From: Gracilaria gracilis
Lineage: Eukaryota; Rhodophyta; Florideophyceae; Gracilariales; Gracilariaceae
Length of the DNA: 64,000 nt
Direction: 5' to 3'
NCBI GenBank assembly: GCA_030374805.1
Contig: JARGSG010000207.1
Coordinates: 744,001-808,000, forward strand
A program made the translations under genes and the position numbers. The notes beneath the pieces were generated by a model. That model worked only from the letters and a program-made list of their open reading frames with translations, searched no databases and was not told the origin of the DNA. Below, one piece after another: positions 53,152 to 62,815 of the stretch. Position 1 is the stretch's first letter. Each line of letters starts with the position of its first letter.

Positions 53152-54708
53152 CTACGCCTGGTACCACGCCGTGGGCGCCTTGCACTTGGCCGACGAAACG
53201 TGCCCGCCCGAGAACGGCGAGAACGGCTGCATAGGCGACGTAGGCGTCTGCGACGTGCCGAAGATCGGGCTAGCCACCGGCAAAGGGCTCAGCTCCGTGT
53301 GCGGGCTACCCAGCGCCGGCAGACTACTGCTGGCCTCGTCCTCGCCCAGCCCGCCCAGGTCGATGTGCGTGGGCGGGTTCTTGGGCGCCACGTGCGCCAA
53401 CGGCGGCAGCAACGCGCTGGCGCCCGCCGTCAGGCTGGGCCCGCCGAGCGGCGGCTTGGACGCCCGGTGCACGCCGCGGCTTCTGCCCGTCCTTGCGCCG
53501 CCCACGCCCGCCAGCATGGGCGGCGCGTGCGGCGACGCGCTCACGCCGGGCGACACGGCCAGCGGCGACAGCTCACCGCCCGTTGTAGCGCCGCCTGCCA
53601 TGGGCACGTCGCCGCCCGTGCTGCCGCGCGGCGATGCGGAGCGCGGCACGCCCGCGCCGTGCGGTAACGACGGCGTCCAGCAGGGCGGCGACGCCGTGTG
53701 CGACCCGAACAGCAACTGCTGCCCGAACGCGCCGGGTGAACGCGGCAGCCCGCCCGGCGACGGCAGTAGCGACGACGAAGGTAACAAACTATTCGGCGGC
53801 GACTTGCACATCAGCGGGTCTCTATGCAGCAGCTCGCGTGCTGGCGTGAGCGGCGTGGGCGTCACCGCCGCCTGCGCCGTCACAGCGGCAAGCGCTGACG
53901 GCGACGGCACGCACAACACGCCGCTCTGAGCGCCGTGCATCAGCGGCTGCGCCTGCTGATGCGGATGCGGCTCCGCCTTGGCGGGCGACAGTGAGCAGAG
54001 TGTGTTGACAGACGGCGCGTGTGTGGGCGGCGTATGTGCGCGCTGAATGCTCGGCAGCGGCTGCGAGTGCGACAGCGCTGGCGCCACCGCATGCAACGGC
54101 GCGGCGGCTGCGCGCGGTAGCGGCGCCGAGACGCGCGCCAGCGGTGGATGCGGCGTATGCTGCAGCGGCGCCGAGCTCGCGTAGGGTGAGGCGGCGTACG
54201 CGGGCAGCGGCGCGGCGGACGGAGGCGCGGGCGGCGCGGATGGATGGTACGACGGCGCCACGCGGCGGAACGGCGGCGCGGGCAGCGCGCGCGTGGCGGG
54301 GTGCGCATGCGCATGCGTGGGCGCGCACGACGAAGCGGCGATGAGCGAGGGCGCGGCGTTGGCGGCGCGCGCCAGCGCAGCGGCGGCGGCGGCGGCCGAG
54401 CGCTTGGCCATGTGCGCGTTGCGGCGCGAGTGGCCGGTGTGGTGGCTGGTGAGTGAGCTCTTCCACATGAAGCGGCGCGAGCAGCCCGGGTACGCGCACG
54501 CGAACGGCTTGTCGCCCGTGTGCACGCGCAGGTGCGCCTTGAGGTTGAAGCGCTTGGAGAACTGCTTGGCGCACGGCGGGAACGGGCAGTTGTACAGCGG
54601 CTCGCCGTCCGGCTCGGCCGGCTGGATGGCGCGCTGCGTCGCGTACTGGTACGCCGTCTCGAGCGTCCACGTCGACGGCGCCGACGCCAGACCCACGGCG
54701 CCGTCCAT
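53152..54708 (-). CDS. Two-finger C2H2 zinc-finger factor
   Basis: Predicted 518-residue single-exon protein. Two C2H2 fingers near the N-terminus (C41-C46-H59-H63 and C71-C76-H89-H93) have four-residue Cys spacing and are joined by TGDKPF, a classical linker. This resembles YY1- and TFIIIA-like fingers, so it is likely a DNA-binding factor. The remaining 420 residues are Ala, Pro, Ser and His rich, with long low-complexity stretches. The gene has extreme GC content at the third codon position, unlike GANP or SERCA, but like the neighbouring GC-rich islands. The ATG at 54708 is the first in frame. Strong GC skew could mislead frame choice, but the fingers fix the frame. Confidence 0.85.
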   Translation of the reverse strand: MDGAVGLASAPSTWTLETAYQYATQRAIQPAEPDGEPLYNCPFPPCAKQFSKRFNLKAHLRVHTGDKPFACAYPGCSRRFMWKSSLTSHHTGHSRRNAHMAKRSAAAAAAALARAANAAPSLIAASSCAPTHAHAHPATRALPAPPFRRVAPSYHPSAPPAPPSAAPLPAYAASPYASSAPLQHTPHPPLARVSAPLPRAAAAPLHAVAPALSHSQPLPSIQRAHTPPTHAPSVNTLCSLSPAKAEPHPHQQAQPLMHGAQSGVLCVPSPSALAAVTAQAAVTPTPLTPARELLHRDPLMCKSPPNSLLPSSSLLPSPGGLPRSPGAFGQQLLFGSHTASPPCWTPSLPHGAGVPRSASPRGSTGGDVPMAGGATTGGELSPLAVSPGVSASPHAPPMLAGVGGARTGRSRGVHRASKPPLGGPSLTAGASALLPPLAHVAPKNPPTHIDLGGLGEDEASSSLPALGSPHTELSPLPVASPIFGTSQTPTSPMQPFSPFSGGHVSSAKCKAPTAWYQA

Positions 54709-54740
54709 TGCTATGAGCGGCCCGCGGTGGCGGTGGCGTT

Positions 54741-54966
54741 GGCAACGGCAACGACGGCGGCTAACGGCAACGACGGCAACGACGGCGGCGGCGCGGCGGC
54801 TAACGGCAACGACGGCAACGACGGCAACGACGGGGGCGGCGGCGACGGGGGCGACGGGGGCGGCGGCGACGGGGGCGACGGGGGCGACGGGGGCGACGGG
54901 GGCGACGGGGGCGACGGGGGCGACGGGGGCGACGGCGGAGACGGGGTCTACGGCGGTGGCGGTGGC

Positions 54967-54998
<32 letters not shown>

Positions 54999-55000
54999 TG
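54741..55000. repeat. Compound G-rich minisatellite
   Basis: Three adjoining parts: CGGCAACGA-type 9-base units (about 54741-54831), GGGGGCGAC-type 9-base units (54832-54933, about eleven) and GGCGGT-type 6-base units (54952-55000). Five-G tracts at 9-base spacing on the plus strand could form G-quadruplexes. It lies in the leader of the minus-strand zinc-finger gene. Confidence 0.9.
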
Positions 55001-55331
55001 GCGACGGTGACGGTGGTGGGTGGCGCTGAAGGTGGGAGACGCGCCGCTGACGCGGTGGTTGGCGCGGCGTTGTAAGGGCGTCAAGGGACGGCGCTGCCGT
55101 GGCGTGTGGCGTGCAGCTGCAGCGCGCACACGTGCGGCTTGCGCGCGCTTTTTTGGCGCACGTGGCGCGCGTCGTCCGCGCGCCGCCGCCGCCGCCGCTG
55201 TGCCGCTGCCGCCGCCGCCGCCGCCGCTGCGCGCGTCGTCTGGCGCGCGTGCCTTTGCTGCGCGCGCCACGCGTGTCTTTTTAGCGCCGCGCGCAACGCC
55301 GCCTGTAAGCGCTGCGGGGGGGCGCCGCCGC

Positions 55332-55333
<2 letters not shown>

Positions 55334-55369
<36 letters not shown>

Positions 55370-55396
55370 TTCCTCGACGTCGTCGTCGTCGTCGTG
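55334..55396. repeat. (CTG)11 and (GTC)5 trinucleotide runs
   Basis: Eleven uninterrupted CTG units at 55334-55366 and a GTC run at about 55379-55396. The CTG/CAG run reads as poly-Leu or poly-Gln in frames that I do not regard as coding. Confidence 0.9.
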
Positions 55397-55748
55397 GCCG
55401 CCACCTCGCGCTCGCGCTGGCGGCGATGGCGGCGCTGGCAGCGCTGGCGGCGGCCACCCCCGGCGCGCCGGCGGCGGCGGCTCCGCGCGTTGCACGTCAT
55501 GGTGTAATTTGCTCCCGAGTGTTTTATATCAGCGGTATCGGCGCGCTGTTCCGCGCGCGGCACAGCCGACGTCCGCAGCTACGATATGCTTGCATGCATA
55601 AGATATCTATTACCGCGCGTCTGCTACGCGTAGCGTTTAACAGTCGACGCCAACCAACGTTGCTCACCAACGCCGCGCCCGCTGCGCTCACGTGTCTCGT
55701 CCCTGCTGCGCGCTGCGGTTGCCGCAGCTGCCAACACGCCACCCTTCG

Positions 55749-55834
55749 TATATATACCTGTACAATGTACAGTGTACATGCTGTACCGCCCCGTTTAAAT
55801 TTTCAAAAACACCGTTTGAATTTTCAAATACCTT
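55749..55834 (+). promoter_or_regulatory. TATA-like site, TGTAC cluster and 21-bp repeat
   Basis: A TATATATA run at about 55750-55757 is followed by four TGTAC motifs at 55760-55786. Then come two 21-base units (55793-55813 and 55814-55834) beginning GTTTAAATTTTCAAA and GTTTGAATTTTCAAA. It lies about 155-240 bases before the HMG-box ATG, so it is a candidate promoter for that gene. Assignment is by position and motif only. Confidence 0.4.
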
Positions 55835-55989
55835 CGCACTTGCTTTCTTGCCCTCTCCCTCCCCCCCATTTAAACTCATCAACAAACCACCGTTCTGCCA
55901 CACCCTCCCTTCCGCCTGCTCAACGTCCTTGATCCGCCGACCGCAAACTTCTCCCGTCCCGCTTGTCCTTCCTCGAACCCCATCCCAAA

Positions 55990-57333
55990 ATGGCGCCGCG
56001 CAACCGCACCCGCAAGCCCTTAACCGACCTCAATCGCAACGAGCCCGTCGTGCGCTCCACCCGTTCGGCCGCCCTCAAGAAAAGCGCTCCCGTCAAGCCC
56101 GCCGCGCCTCCGCAGCCTGCCGCGCCTCCGCAGCCTGCCGCGCCTCCGCAGCCTGCTGCGCCGCCGCGCGCCCCCCACGCAGCGCCCGACCATGCCGACA
56201 TCGCCCAAATCACCGCGCAGCTCGAGAGCACCAACATCTCCGCCGACGCCTTGTCCGCCGCCGCCGCCGCCGCCGCCCCGCTCGAGAAGCGCAACCCGTT
56301 TGGCGGCCATGTGCCGTCGTGCGCCCCGCTCGCGCTTCCCAAGCGCCCTCTCACTGCGTACCAGCGCTTCTGCAAGCTCACGCGGGAGTCCATCTGCGAG
56401 CAGCACCCCGACGCCACCTTCGCCGAGATCAACTCCGCGCTGGGCGCCGCGTGGAAGGCGCTTGGCCCCGAGCAGCGCTCGCAGTTCGAGGCCGCCGTCG
56501 CGGAAGACCGCCAGCGCTACCACCGCCAGATGAGCCAGTACAAGGAGCAGCAGCAGGACGCCGAGAAGGAACGCATGGCCATTCAGTTTTATGAGAAGGA
56601 GCTCAAGGTGCAGAAGGCGCTCGAGTTTTATGAAAAGCATTTGGCCGAGCAGAAGCAGGAGGCCCACAAGCCACCCGCTGCTCCTAAGCAGGCGCGAAAT
56701 GCGTACAACTTTTTCGTCAAGGCTCGCTTCACAGAGACTGGCGGCAATTCTGTGTTTGGCTTGACGGCCAAGATTGCTGAGGAATGGAGAGCGCTTCAAA
56801 ACAGCAGGAAGAAGAAGGACAAGCTCTTGCTAGCAAAGTTCAACAAGTTGGCCGCAAATGACGAAAAGCGCTACCAAGATGAGATGGAGGCGTACAACGC
56901 AACTCTTGCCGACCAAGCCGAACTGAAGGCTCAGGAACAACAACAGTTCAAAAAATCCGCCATGGAGGCGTACGAGGCCAGCCTCAAGGAGAAGGAAGAC
57001 GCTCACGCCTTTCGCAAGATTCAAGCGGAACTCAAGGAGGCCCAAAAGGAGGAAAAGAGGAAGATCAGGGAGGAGAAGAAGGCCGCCAAGGAAGCAAAGG
57101 CCGGTGAACCCAAGCGCCCGAAGAATGCGTACGCCATCTTCTTCAGCGCCCATGCCTCTCAAGTGTCCGAGTACATAAAGGAGAACAGTATTGAACATAG
57201 CATGGCTAAGGAGATTGCTGATCGCTGGAAGGCTCTCTCGGATGCTGATAAGGCGCCGTACTTGCAAGAAGCGGAGGAGGACCGCGAACGCTACAAGAAG
57301 GAGATGGAAGCTTTCAACGCTGCTCAAAAGTAG
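55990..57333 (+). CDS. Triple HMG-box protein
   Basis: Predicted 447-residue chromatin protein with three HMG boxes (about 115-185, 230-307 and 371-446). Box 1 has PKRPLTAYQRF and box 3 has PKRPKNAYAIFF, both canonical starts. Box 2 (PKQARNAYNFF) is more divergent. Long Lys- and Glu-rich helices join them. The N-terminus has a PAAPPQ repeat of three to four units. There is no acidic HMGB1-like tail; box 3 ends at the C-terminus. HMG-box proteins bend DNA, and three boxes with helical linkers recall plant 3xHMG-box proteins and UBF-like factors. The first ATG in the frame is 55990 (context AAAATGG). The gene is divergent from the zinc-finger gene across the GC-rich region. Confidence 0.93.
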   Translation: MAPRNRTRKPLTDLNRNEPVVRSTRSAALKKSAPVKPAAPPQPAAPPQPAAPPQPAAPPRAPHAAPDHADIAQITAQLESTNISADALSAAAAAAAPLEKRNPFGGHVPSCAPLALPKRPLTAYQRFCKLTRESICEQHPDATFAEINSALGAAWKALGPEQRSQFEAAVAEDRQRYHRQMSQYKEQQQDAEKERMAIQFYEKELKVQKALEFYEKHLAEQKQEAHKPPAAPKQARNAYNFFVKARFTETGGNSVFGLTAKIAEEWRALQNSRKKKDKLLLAKFNKLAANDEKRYQDEMEAYNATLADQAELKAQEQQQFKKSAMEAYEASLKEKEDAHAFRKIQAELKEAQKEEKRKIREEKKAAKEAKAGEPKRPKNAYAIFFSAHASQVSEYIKENSIEHSMAKEIADRWKALSDADKAPYLQEAEEDRERYKKEMEAFNAAQK

Positions 57334-57979
57334 AGTCGTGCCGTTTCTTGTGAAATGCTGCGCTTATCTTGCTTGTGGACCTCGAGATTGCACGAACCTT
57401 TTGAAGGACTGCGGGAGTTTCTGTGAATATTCATTTACGATAAGCATGCTTACCGAGACAAAGTAGTACTGTAGACATGTCTTTCCGAAAGACGCACGAG
57501 TGCTGCAACCGCCAAGCCGAGTACACTAAAGTTGACTTTCTTGTTTTCCCAATCGGAAAACCTTGTTCCCTAGGGGAAGACTCGTCTTCGCGAGAGGTTC
57601 ATCCCGGGCGACCTTCTTAAATGTTCGTCTTGAGAGTTCACAGCGGTTAGCATTAGTTTTGGTGAATATCCGTTTTGTCTTGTTTTCTCCGAAAGTCCTG
57701 CCAGATTTGAACGCGAACTTGCCTCTCTTTCGAGATTTGAATACGAAGGTACATCATGCGCATCAGCAATATGATATTGTGCGTGTTGAATAAATTTCCC
57801 TGAAAGATTCATATCGGATAAATCATATGGGAAGTGTTTTAGTTCTATCAATGGCACATGTTAAGACATTCTGAATTGGATGTGATCTGAATTGCATAAG
57901 TCTGTTGAACAAGGCAAGCCTTCAAGGCTTTGAGGCTTGCACACAAGCTTCTGGTCTCATTTGGACCACTCTCAAGTTC
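57334..57979. other. Spacer downstream of HMG-box gene
   Basis: About 650 bases with no recognised gene. The frame of the next gene's first exon stays open upstream to about 57870, so an earlier start or a further exon could lie here. An 8-base inverted repeat (GCAAGCCT and AGGCTTGC) is near 57917-57943. Confidence 0.4.
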
Positions 57980-58982
57980 ATGCTCGACAAACGCTTTACG
58001 AAATTACTGTTCGTGACGGAACAACAGACAAGAAAACTTGTGACACTACAACGGTACACTATCTACAGGTAGTTTCTTTGAATCGATCACCTGGCCAGGC
58101 ACCACTTTCAGGGGTATTTATTTATTTAGGTCGTTGATCAAGGCTCTTCAACGTGGGCTTCCACGCGAAAGAATGTTTCTGAACGATGACGTTGCAGCTG
58201 ACATACTTTATCATTGCGACCGGTCAAGGTCGAAAGAAGCCCGCGTGGCTCTTGAGAAACTAGTGTGGAAACCTCTTCAGAAAGATGGCCTAACGCTTTC
58301 CAATCACTGCATATTTGCTCCAACAAGGGATATCTTAAGCGGTCAAGAGTCAAGAAAGAGTTTTCTTAATGACGGGACTTGGAAGTGCATGATTTGCCAG
58401 AAGGTCTTTGAGAACGAGCACTTCCTGGATAAGCATTTTGCGCGAAAACACGCAGAGGTCAGAGATAAAGGTACATCTGTCTGCCTCGCAGATCTCTGCG
58501 GTTCTACAATCCCATGCGTACCTCTCACTCGTTTTCCGTTACCTCGTTTCAGCTCTGCCAGCCTCGCATTGTCGGACAAGGGTGAAGTCGTTCAATTCCC
58601 TGAAACAAAAGACTATTGCGATGAGAAAACGTTTCGCCGTCGACGTGTAGTGGCCTGTGCAGAGACGGTCAAACAGTGCTTGACGGACGCCAGTGGGCGC
58701 GTTTCAGCCAGCATTCGTCGCAAGCACATTGAACGGCTTCGATGGGATATTTGTGAAAAGGCAGTCATGGTCGATTGCGTTCCAAGAGAAGAAGTATGGG
58801 AGCGACTTGGTGCCCCATCAGATATTCTAAGGGTGCGCTCGCACAATGGTCAGTGGTTCCCTATTGTTTGTGCAATTGTAGCCGTAGTTAGCACTCTACT
58901 CATCGTCATGGCGGGCTTATCCGAGCGTGGGAGTTCGAATCCCGCAAGAAGACCGCGAAAGAAACCAAAAAAACACGAGTGA
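57980..58982 (+). CDS. C2H2 zinc-finger membrane protein (intron inferred)
   Basis: Two exons, 57980-58068 and 58130-58982, with a 61-base intron (GTAGTT donor, TTTATTTAG acceptor). Joining gives TIYRSLIKALQRGLPRERMF, which is much better ordered than either unspliced frame. Protein 313 aa from the ATG at 57980. A C2H2 finger (C116-C119-H132-H137, WKCMICQKVF then KHFARKH) is followed by CLADLCGSTIPC and a charged region. One C-terminal membrane segment (about 272-292) is followed by a tail ending KKHE, a di-lysine pattern. The pairing of a cytosolic-type finger with a luminal-style retrieval motif is puzzling and leaves topology open. I do not recognise a named family. Without the intron the start would be the ATG at 58173. 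Confidence 0.65.
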
Positions 58983-59369
58983 TTCGACTTGGATCATACG
59001 CCACGGAAAACTGATGCTCTGAAAATGCATGCAAGTTGAGATTCTAAGCTTAGGATACACTTCGACATTAGTAACTTCGCTATGGCGTGGTGGATTCATT
59101 TCATACATTCTCAAAGAGATGTTAATCAATAATTTACAGACCCTGTTGGCATAGATAGTGCCATCGATTCCCCCGGAGTCATATATCAAGATAATATTCG
59201 GAAGAAGATATTTGGAAAGCCTGAACGTGTCTGTTGTGGACTCATCCGCAAGGCTTCCAGAGGAGTTATAGGGGGAAACTGAGCGAAAACCTAAAGCGCG
59301 TTTGAACTGAAGTGATGGGGACATATTCTTCAGCAAGTTAAAGAAGCTGGTCTTTGATAAGAAGGAACA
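58983..59369. other. Convergent spacer
   Basis: About 390 bases between convergent genes. No coding signal. It holds the 3' ends of the C2H2 membrane protein and HMG-CoA lyase genes. Confidence 0.4.
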
Positions 59370-60428
59370 TCACAAGGAAGCTGAAGAAGGGATATTTGTA
59401 GATCGTTTGAATGCCGTAAATCTGGAAGCTGTGGAAAGCCTAGAACAGGTTTCGCGTTCAAGGTACGAACAAATTCTTCGTCCGACTTTCGCAAGCTTCT
59501 CCAGATCTATAGGGCCAATGTCGATGTCCATGCCTTGCAGCATGTAAACAAGGTCTTCGGTAGCTAAGTTTCCAGCTGCACCAGGAGCAAAAGGACAGCC
59601 TCCGAGTCCAGCAACACTCGAATCAATTACGCTGACACCAACACTCATGGCAGCCAGAACATTTGCTAGAGCCATGCCCCGTGTGTCATGGCAATGTATT
59701 GCCAGTGCTGATACGGGAATTCCCCTCCGTACCACAGCAAGAATCACTTGCACAACTGACTTGGGATTTCCGACTCCAATTGTGTCACCCAGAGAAATCT
59801 CATAGCATCCCATTTCCCGCAAAGCTACGGCGACATTGGCCACTGCTTCCGGGTCAACTGCACCTTCATACGGGCACCCAACAACGCAAGAGATGTACGC
59901 GCGCACTTTGATGCGATGCAAATGTGCGAAGGAGGTGACTGTTCTGAAGCGGTCGAGTGATTGTTGAATGGAACAATTTATGTTCTTTTGTGAGAATTGT
60001 TCGGTAGCGCTCGCAAAAACGGCGATTTCCTCAGCACCCACAGCACGCGCAGCATGAAAGCCTTTAAGATTAGGAACAAGAACAGGGTAGGATACACCCT
60101 TCTTCTTGTTTATAGCAGACATTACAGCGGTTGAATCAGCTAATTGAGGAACGCGGCGCGGACTGACAAAAGCTGTTACCTCAACTGTTCTTAAACCAGC
60201 GTCAACGAGATCGTGAACAAGAGCAATTTTACGGGAGGCGTCCACGAGGCGGGATTCATTTTGAAGCCCATCGCGAGGACCGACTTCGACAATTCGAACA
60301 GATTTGGGCAATCGGTTTGAAACGGGACAGCGGGGAACAGAAACAGATCGAGAATGACTTGATGAGAAATGCGAGCGGAGCGAGTTGATAGCAGACGGAT
60401 GCTCGACCAAACGTTCAGATGGTGACAT
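59370..60428 (-). CDS. HMGCL: Hydroxymethylglutaryl-CoA lyase
   Basis: HMG-CoA lyase, which splits HMG-CoA to acetoacetate and acetyl-CoA in the last step of leucine breakdown and ketone-body synthesis. 352 aa from the ATG at 60428. An N-terminal Arg- and Ser-rich presequence (about 1-42) suggests mitochondrial import. The TIM-barrel domain begins VRIVEVGPRDGLQNE, the first substrate-binding loop. LGDTIG and HCHDTRG provide metal ligands. GLGGCPFAPGA near 275 carries the catalytic Cys. The C-terminus (SSASL) is not a peroxisomal SKL signal, favouring mitochondria. The homologous citramalate or homocitrate synthases differ in the GLGGCPFAPGA block, so the lyase assignment is firm. Single exon. 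Confidence 0.96.
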   Translation of the reverse strand: MSPSERLVEHPSAINSLRSHFSSSHSRSVSVPRCPVSNRLPKSVRIVEVGPRDGLQNESRLVDASRKIALVHDLVDAGLRTVEVTAFVSPRRVPQLADSTAVMSAINKKKGVSYPVLVPNLKGFHAARAVGAEEIAVFASATEQFSQKNINCSIQQSLDRFRTVTSFAHLHRIKVRAYISCVVGCPYEGAVDPEAVANVAVALREMGCYEISLGDTIGVGNPKSVVQVILAVVRRGIPVSALAIHCHDTRGMALANVLAAMSVGVSVIDSSVAGLGGCPFAPGAAGNLATEDLVYMLQGMDIDIGPIDLEKLAKVGRRICSYLERETCSRLSTASRFTAFKRSTNIPSSASL

Positions 60429-61404
60429 AGGCAAACTGAAGTTCTGGCAATGACTCTCCTGCTTCAGCACATGGGCGGTTTGGAAAAATGTATGGACAAA
60501 AAAGCGCGCTAAAGAGGCTTGTTAAAGCACCCCTAAGCGAAGCGCGACGGGGCGAGAGGACGAAGGCGCAGTTGGTGGTAGATGCTGTTCAGTGACGCTA
60601 GTCGGCGCAGATGCCGTTGCCTGCGGCGGAATGCAAGCCATGTTGGCGGCAAATGCAACGCGGTTCGATTTTTTTGTACTACCAACGGTAGCGTTCCTAC
60701 CGACGGTACACGACTTGGGGTCGTGAGCAGCGGCCATGTGGCGCTATGCGGCAGGGGCCCCTGGAAAAATTCTGCCTGCCATTGTTTGAAGCTTTCAAGG
60801 GCACACGTCCCGGCTGCGTTCGTTGGCATGTCGGGCATGGCTTCCCTTGGTGCCGGCTTTCGATTTCGTGCCTCCTGGCTTTGCAGACAACTACGGTGTA
60901 GTCCGCAGTCCGCGCGCAGACACTGGGCACTTTGGCGGGTGCCTGCGTGTATCTACGTGTTGTACCAGGTCGACCAGGTCGACCTGGTACAACTTAACTT
61001 CTTTGACATACAATTACAAAGTTAGACACAGGGTAAAACGCTAACACCGCTTTGGAATCAGTAAAGCGTGTCTAGCATGTGAGGCTGTCATGTTCTTGTG
61101 CATCAAGGCTGGGGGTTTCGCGCAATTGCTGATAACTTATACACGCAAGGCTGCCTTGCTCGAGTTTTCATGTTATCGTACAATAGGTGTTTTCATTGCC
61201 GTGACGCGTCTTTATTCTCTGTTTCGAGCAACATACGCTGCACATCCTAACCGTACCGTACACATATGTCTTCCATCTGTAACAAGAAACGGCGATTTCC
61301 TCCTAGTGTGTCTTCCCAAGTGGCATGCAGTTTGAGGAGTTCCCAAGAAACCATTTCTCGAAACGAAGCTTATAAAATGAGAAGCATCCATCGCTGTTGC
61401 AATT
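60429..61404. other. Spacer with long palindrome
   Basis: About 975 bases between the HMG-CoA lyase start and the RRP7 stop, both on the minus strand. No gene is recognised. It contains a perfect 17-base palindrome (60959-60993). Confidence 0.45.
60959..60993. repeat. Perfect 17-bp palindrome
   Basis: GTTGTACCAGGTCGACC, a single A, then its exact reverse complement. Inside it CAGGTCGAC recurs directly. Thirty-five bases of perfect symmetry are far beyond chance in 64 kb. It could form a cruciform or be a dimeric protein site. Confidence 0.95.
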
Positions 61405-62244
61405 CTAATCTGTTTTCAAACTACGTATCGCGGCAATTCTCCTTCGATCGTCCTTAAACTTTTTCTGCAAATCTGAAACAACATTATCTCTGCGCCTCTG
61501 CCATCTGTAGAACCCATCCTTTTCAATACCTTTCCGCGTGTCCAACAAGCTTCTAGCTCGTTTTGTACCTCTGCTCTTGAAACGATTCTTGGCCGCCGTC
61601 AAAGCCTGTGCCTCAGATGCATTCATTTGCTTCGCACCACCAGTGACCGTGACAAATCCATCTTCATCCGGCTCTCCGTTCTTTTCGAGACGTTCTTTCT
61701 CTTCTTTTCTACGCTGTTCGCGAGCCTCGAAAGCTTTCATTGCAGCGTTACTCCACTCGAGCACTTTTTCCGCATCACGAGCTTCTCTATACGCTTCAAG
61801 ATATCTCTCTAATGTAGGTTGACTGTCGCTTCCATGCAGCTCCCGCCAATATTCCATGTACAAATTCTGTTCTGGTGATGAAATGATTTCCTCCACGCCC
61901 TTTTCCCCACTTTTCACGGTGATTCTAGTAGCCAAACGTCCATTACTGGTGCTGAAAATGTCACCAATGCTATCGGCAGTGGGAAACAACCTCTTGAGAA
62001 TCGCTTTAAACTTCTTTTGAGGTTCTTGGGGTATGATTTCAGAAGAAGATGAGATGTAAGGGAACCAGGCAGGGATTGGTAGATTTCCGACGAATAACTC
62101 AGTTGGGGAATGCTTCCGTAAGTAAAGCCATCCCAGAGTTGTTTCAGAAGAGCTTTCCGCCAGGTTTAACGCTACATAGCCGCATAACCTTCTCACCAGC
62201 ACTTCTTCCTGAATCTTCTTGCTCTTGCGTTTGCTTGACACCAT
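61405..62244 (-). CDS. RRP7: RRP7 ribosome biogenesis factor
   Basis: Component of the small-subunit processome, needed for 18S rRNA maturation in the nucleolus. 279 aa from the ATG at 62244; the frame extends 34 codons upstream but the first in-frame ATG is 62244. The N-terminal part has a lysine-rich start (MVSSKRKSKK) and an RRM-like domain. The C-terminal part has the hallmark PDEDGFVTVTGG and a final helix with FYRWQRR and LQKKFKDDRRRIA, both conserved in RRP7/RRP7A. Single exon. It is divergent from the small gene at 62295, the two ATGs being only about 50 bases apart, so they likely share one promoter. Confidence 0.93.
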   Translation of the reverse strand: MVSSKRKSKKIQEEVLVRRLCGYVALNLAESSSETTLGWLYLRKHSPTELFVGNLPIPAWFPYISSSSEIIPQEPQKKFKAILKRLFPTADSIGDIFSTSNGRLATRITVKSGEKGVEEIISSPEQNLYMEYWRELHGSDSQPTLERYLEAYREARDAEKVLEWSNAAMKAFEAREQRRKEEKERLEKNGEPDEDGFVTVTGGAKQMNASEAQALTAAKNRFKSRGTKRARSLLDTRKGIEKDGFYRWQRRRDNVVSDLQKKFKDDRRRIAAIRSLKTD

Positions 62245-62294
62245 ACTTATCTCAGCCAAAGCCAAAATCCCACCGCTGAACTGTTTGCTCCAAT

Positions 62295-62655
62295 ATGTCC
62301 GAAGATTCTTCTGCCGACAATGGATGGTTACGACGACGTGGATCACGCAGTCGCCGAAAGACCGCTTTCTTCTGAAACGTTAAATAACTAGAATTAATTT
62401 ATTAGGATACATCGTGACGATATCGAAAGCAATGCTTTTCAACAGCCTACTCTTGTTGTGAAGTTTCACTTCGCTAGATGCACGATGAAAGATGCCCTAC
62501 ACTCTGCACGCCTCTCCAAACATTCCAGATCCACTATGAAGAGCTTCAATAAGGCACGCGCAAGTCTTAACGGACTCCTATGCATTTCCCGCTCGGTTCA
62601 AGAAAAGCTGCCTGAAGTGATCGATTCGCTCTCATGGAGAGAGATGGGGGAGTAA
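62295..62655 (+). CDS. Putative two-exon small protein
   Basis: Exon 62295-62326 and exon 62406-62655, with a 79-base intron (GTTACG donor, ATTTATTAG acceptor preceded by a branch-like TAACTA). The frame is kept for 93 residues from MSEDSSADNGW to SLSWREMGE. The exon 2 frame stays open with balanced composition and helix-like periodicity, and the gene faces away from RRP7 in the usual divergent layout. The weak donor is a caution. I recognise no family. If intronless, only the region from the ATG at 62485 (56 residues) would be coding. Confidence 0.4.
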
Positions 62656-62815
62656 GAGGTGGTAAGCTTTTGTCTGTTATCTCTTGCTCGCGAAATGGGA
62701 TGTCGAGCAGGTCTGAATTACTATATCGAAGCATCATCTATCAAACATACAGGCACGAAAGGCTATGTTTTTGAACAAACTCTTGTGTTATTCTCAGTGA
62801 AAGTTATTTTCTTTC

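Larger units (their letters stand above)
54709..55989. other. GC-rich divergent promoter region with minisatellites
   Basis: A 1.28-kb region between the divergent zinc-finger and HMG-box genes. It contains a compound 9-base and 6-base minisatellite (54741-55000), a GCC-rich block (about 55180-55230), a (CTG)11 run, a (GTC)5 run, and near the HMG gene a TATATATA and two 21-base repeats. All long open frames crossing it are repeat artefacts (poly-Gly, poly-Arg, poly-Ala). Confidence 0.7.

Noticed and set aside
54293..55932. Long overlapping frames (Ala-, Arg- and Gly-rich) through the GC-rich region
   Set aside because: They read through the minisatellites and triplet runs in several frames at once, so they reflect composition, not coding.
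58930..58960. GTTCGAATCCCGC, resembling a tRNA T-loop
   Set aside because: It lies inside the C2H2 membrane-protein frame, and the flanking bases do not fold into a tRNA: the T-stem does not pair in the standard register and no acceptor or anticodon arm is evident.
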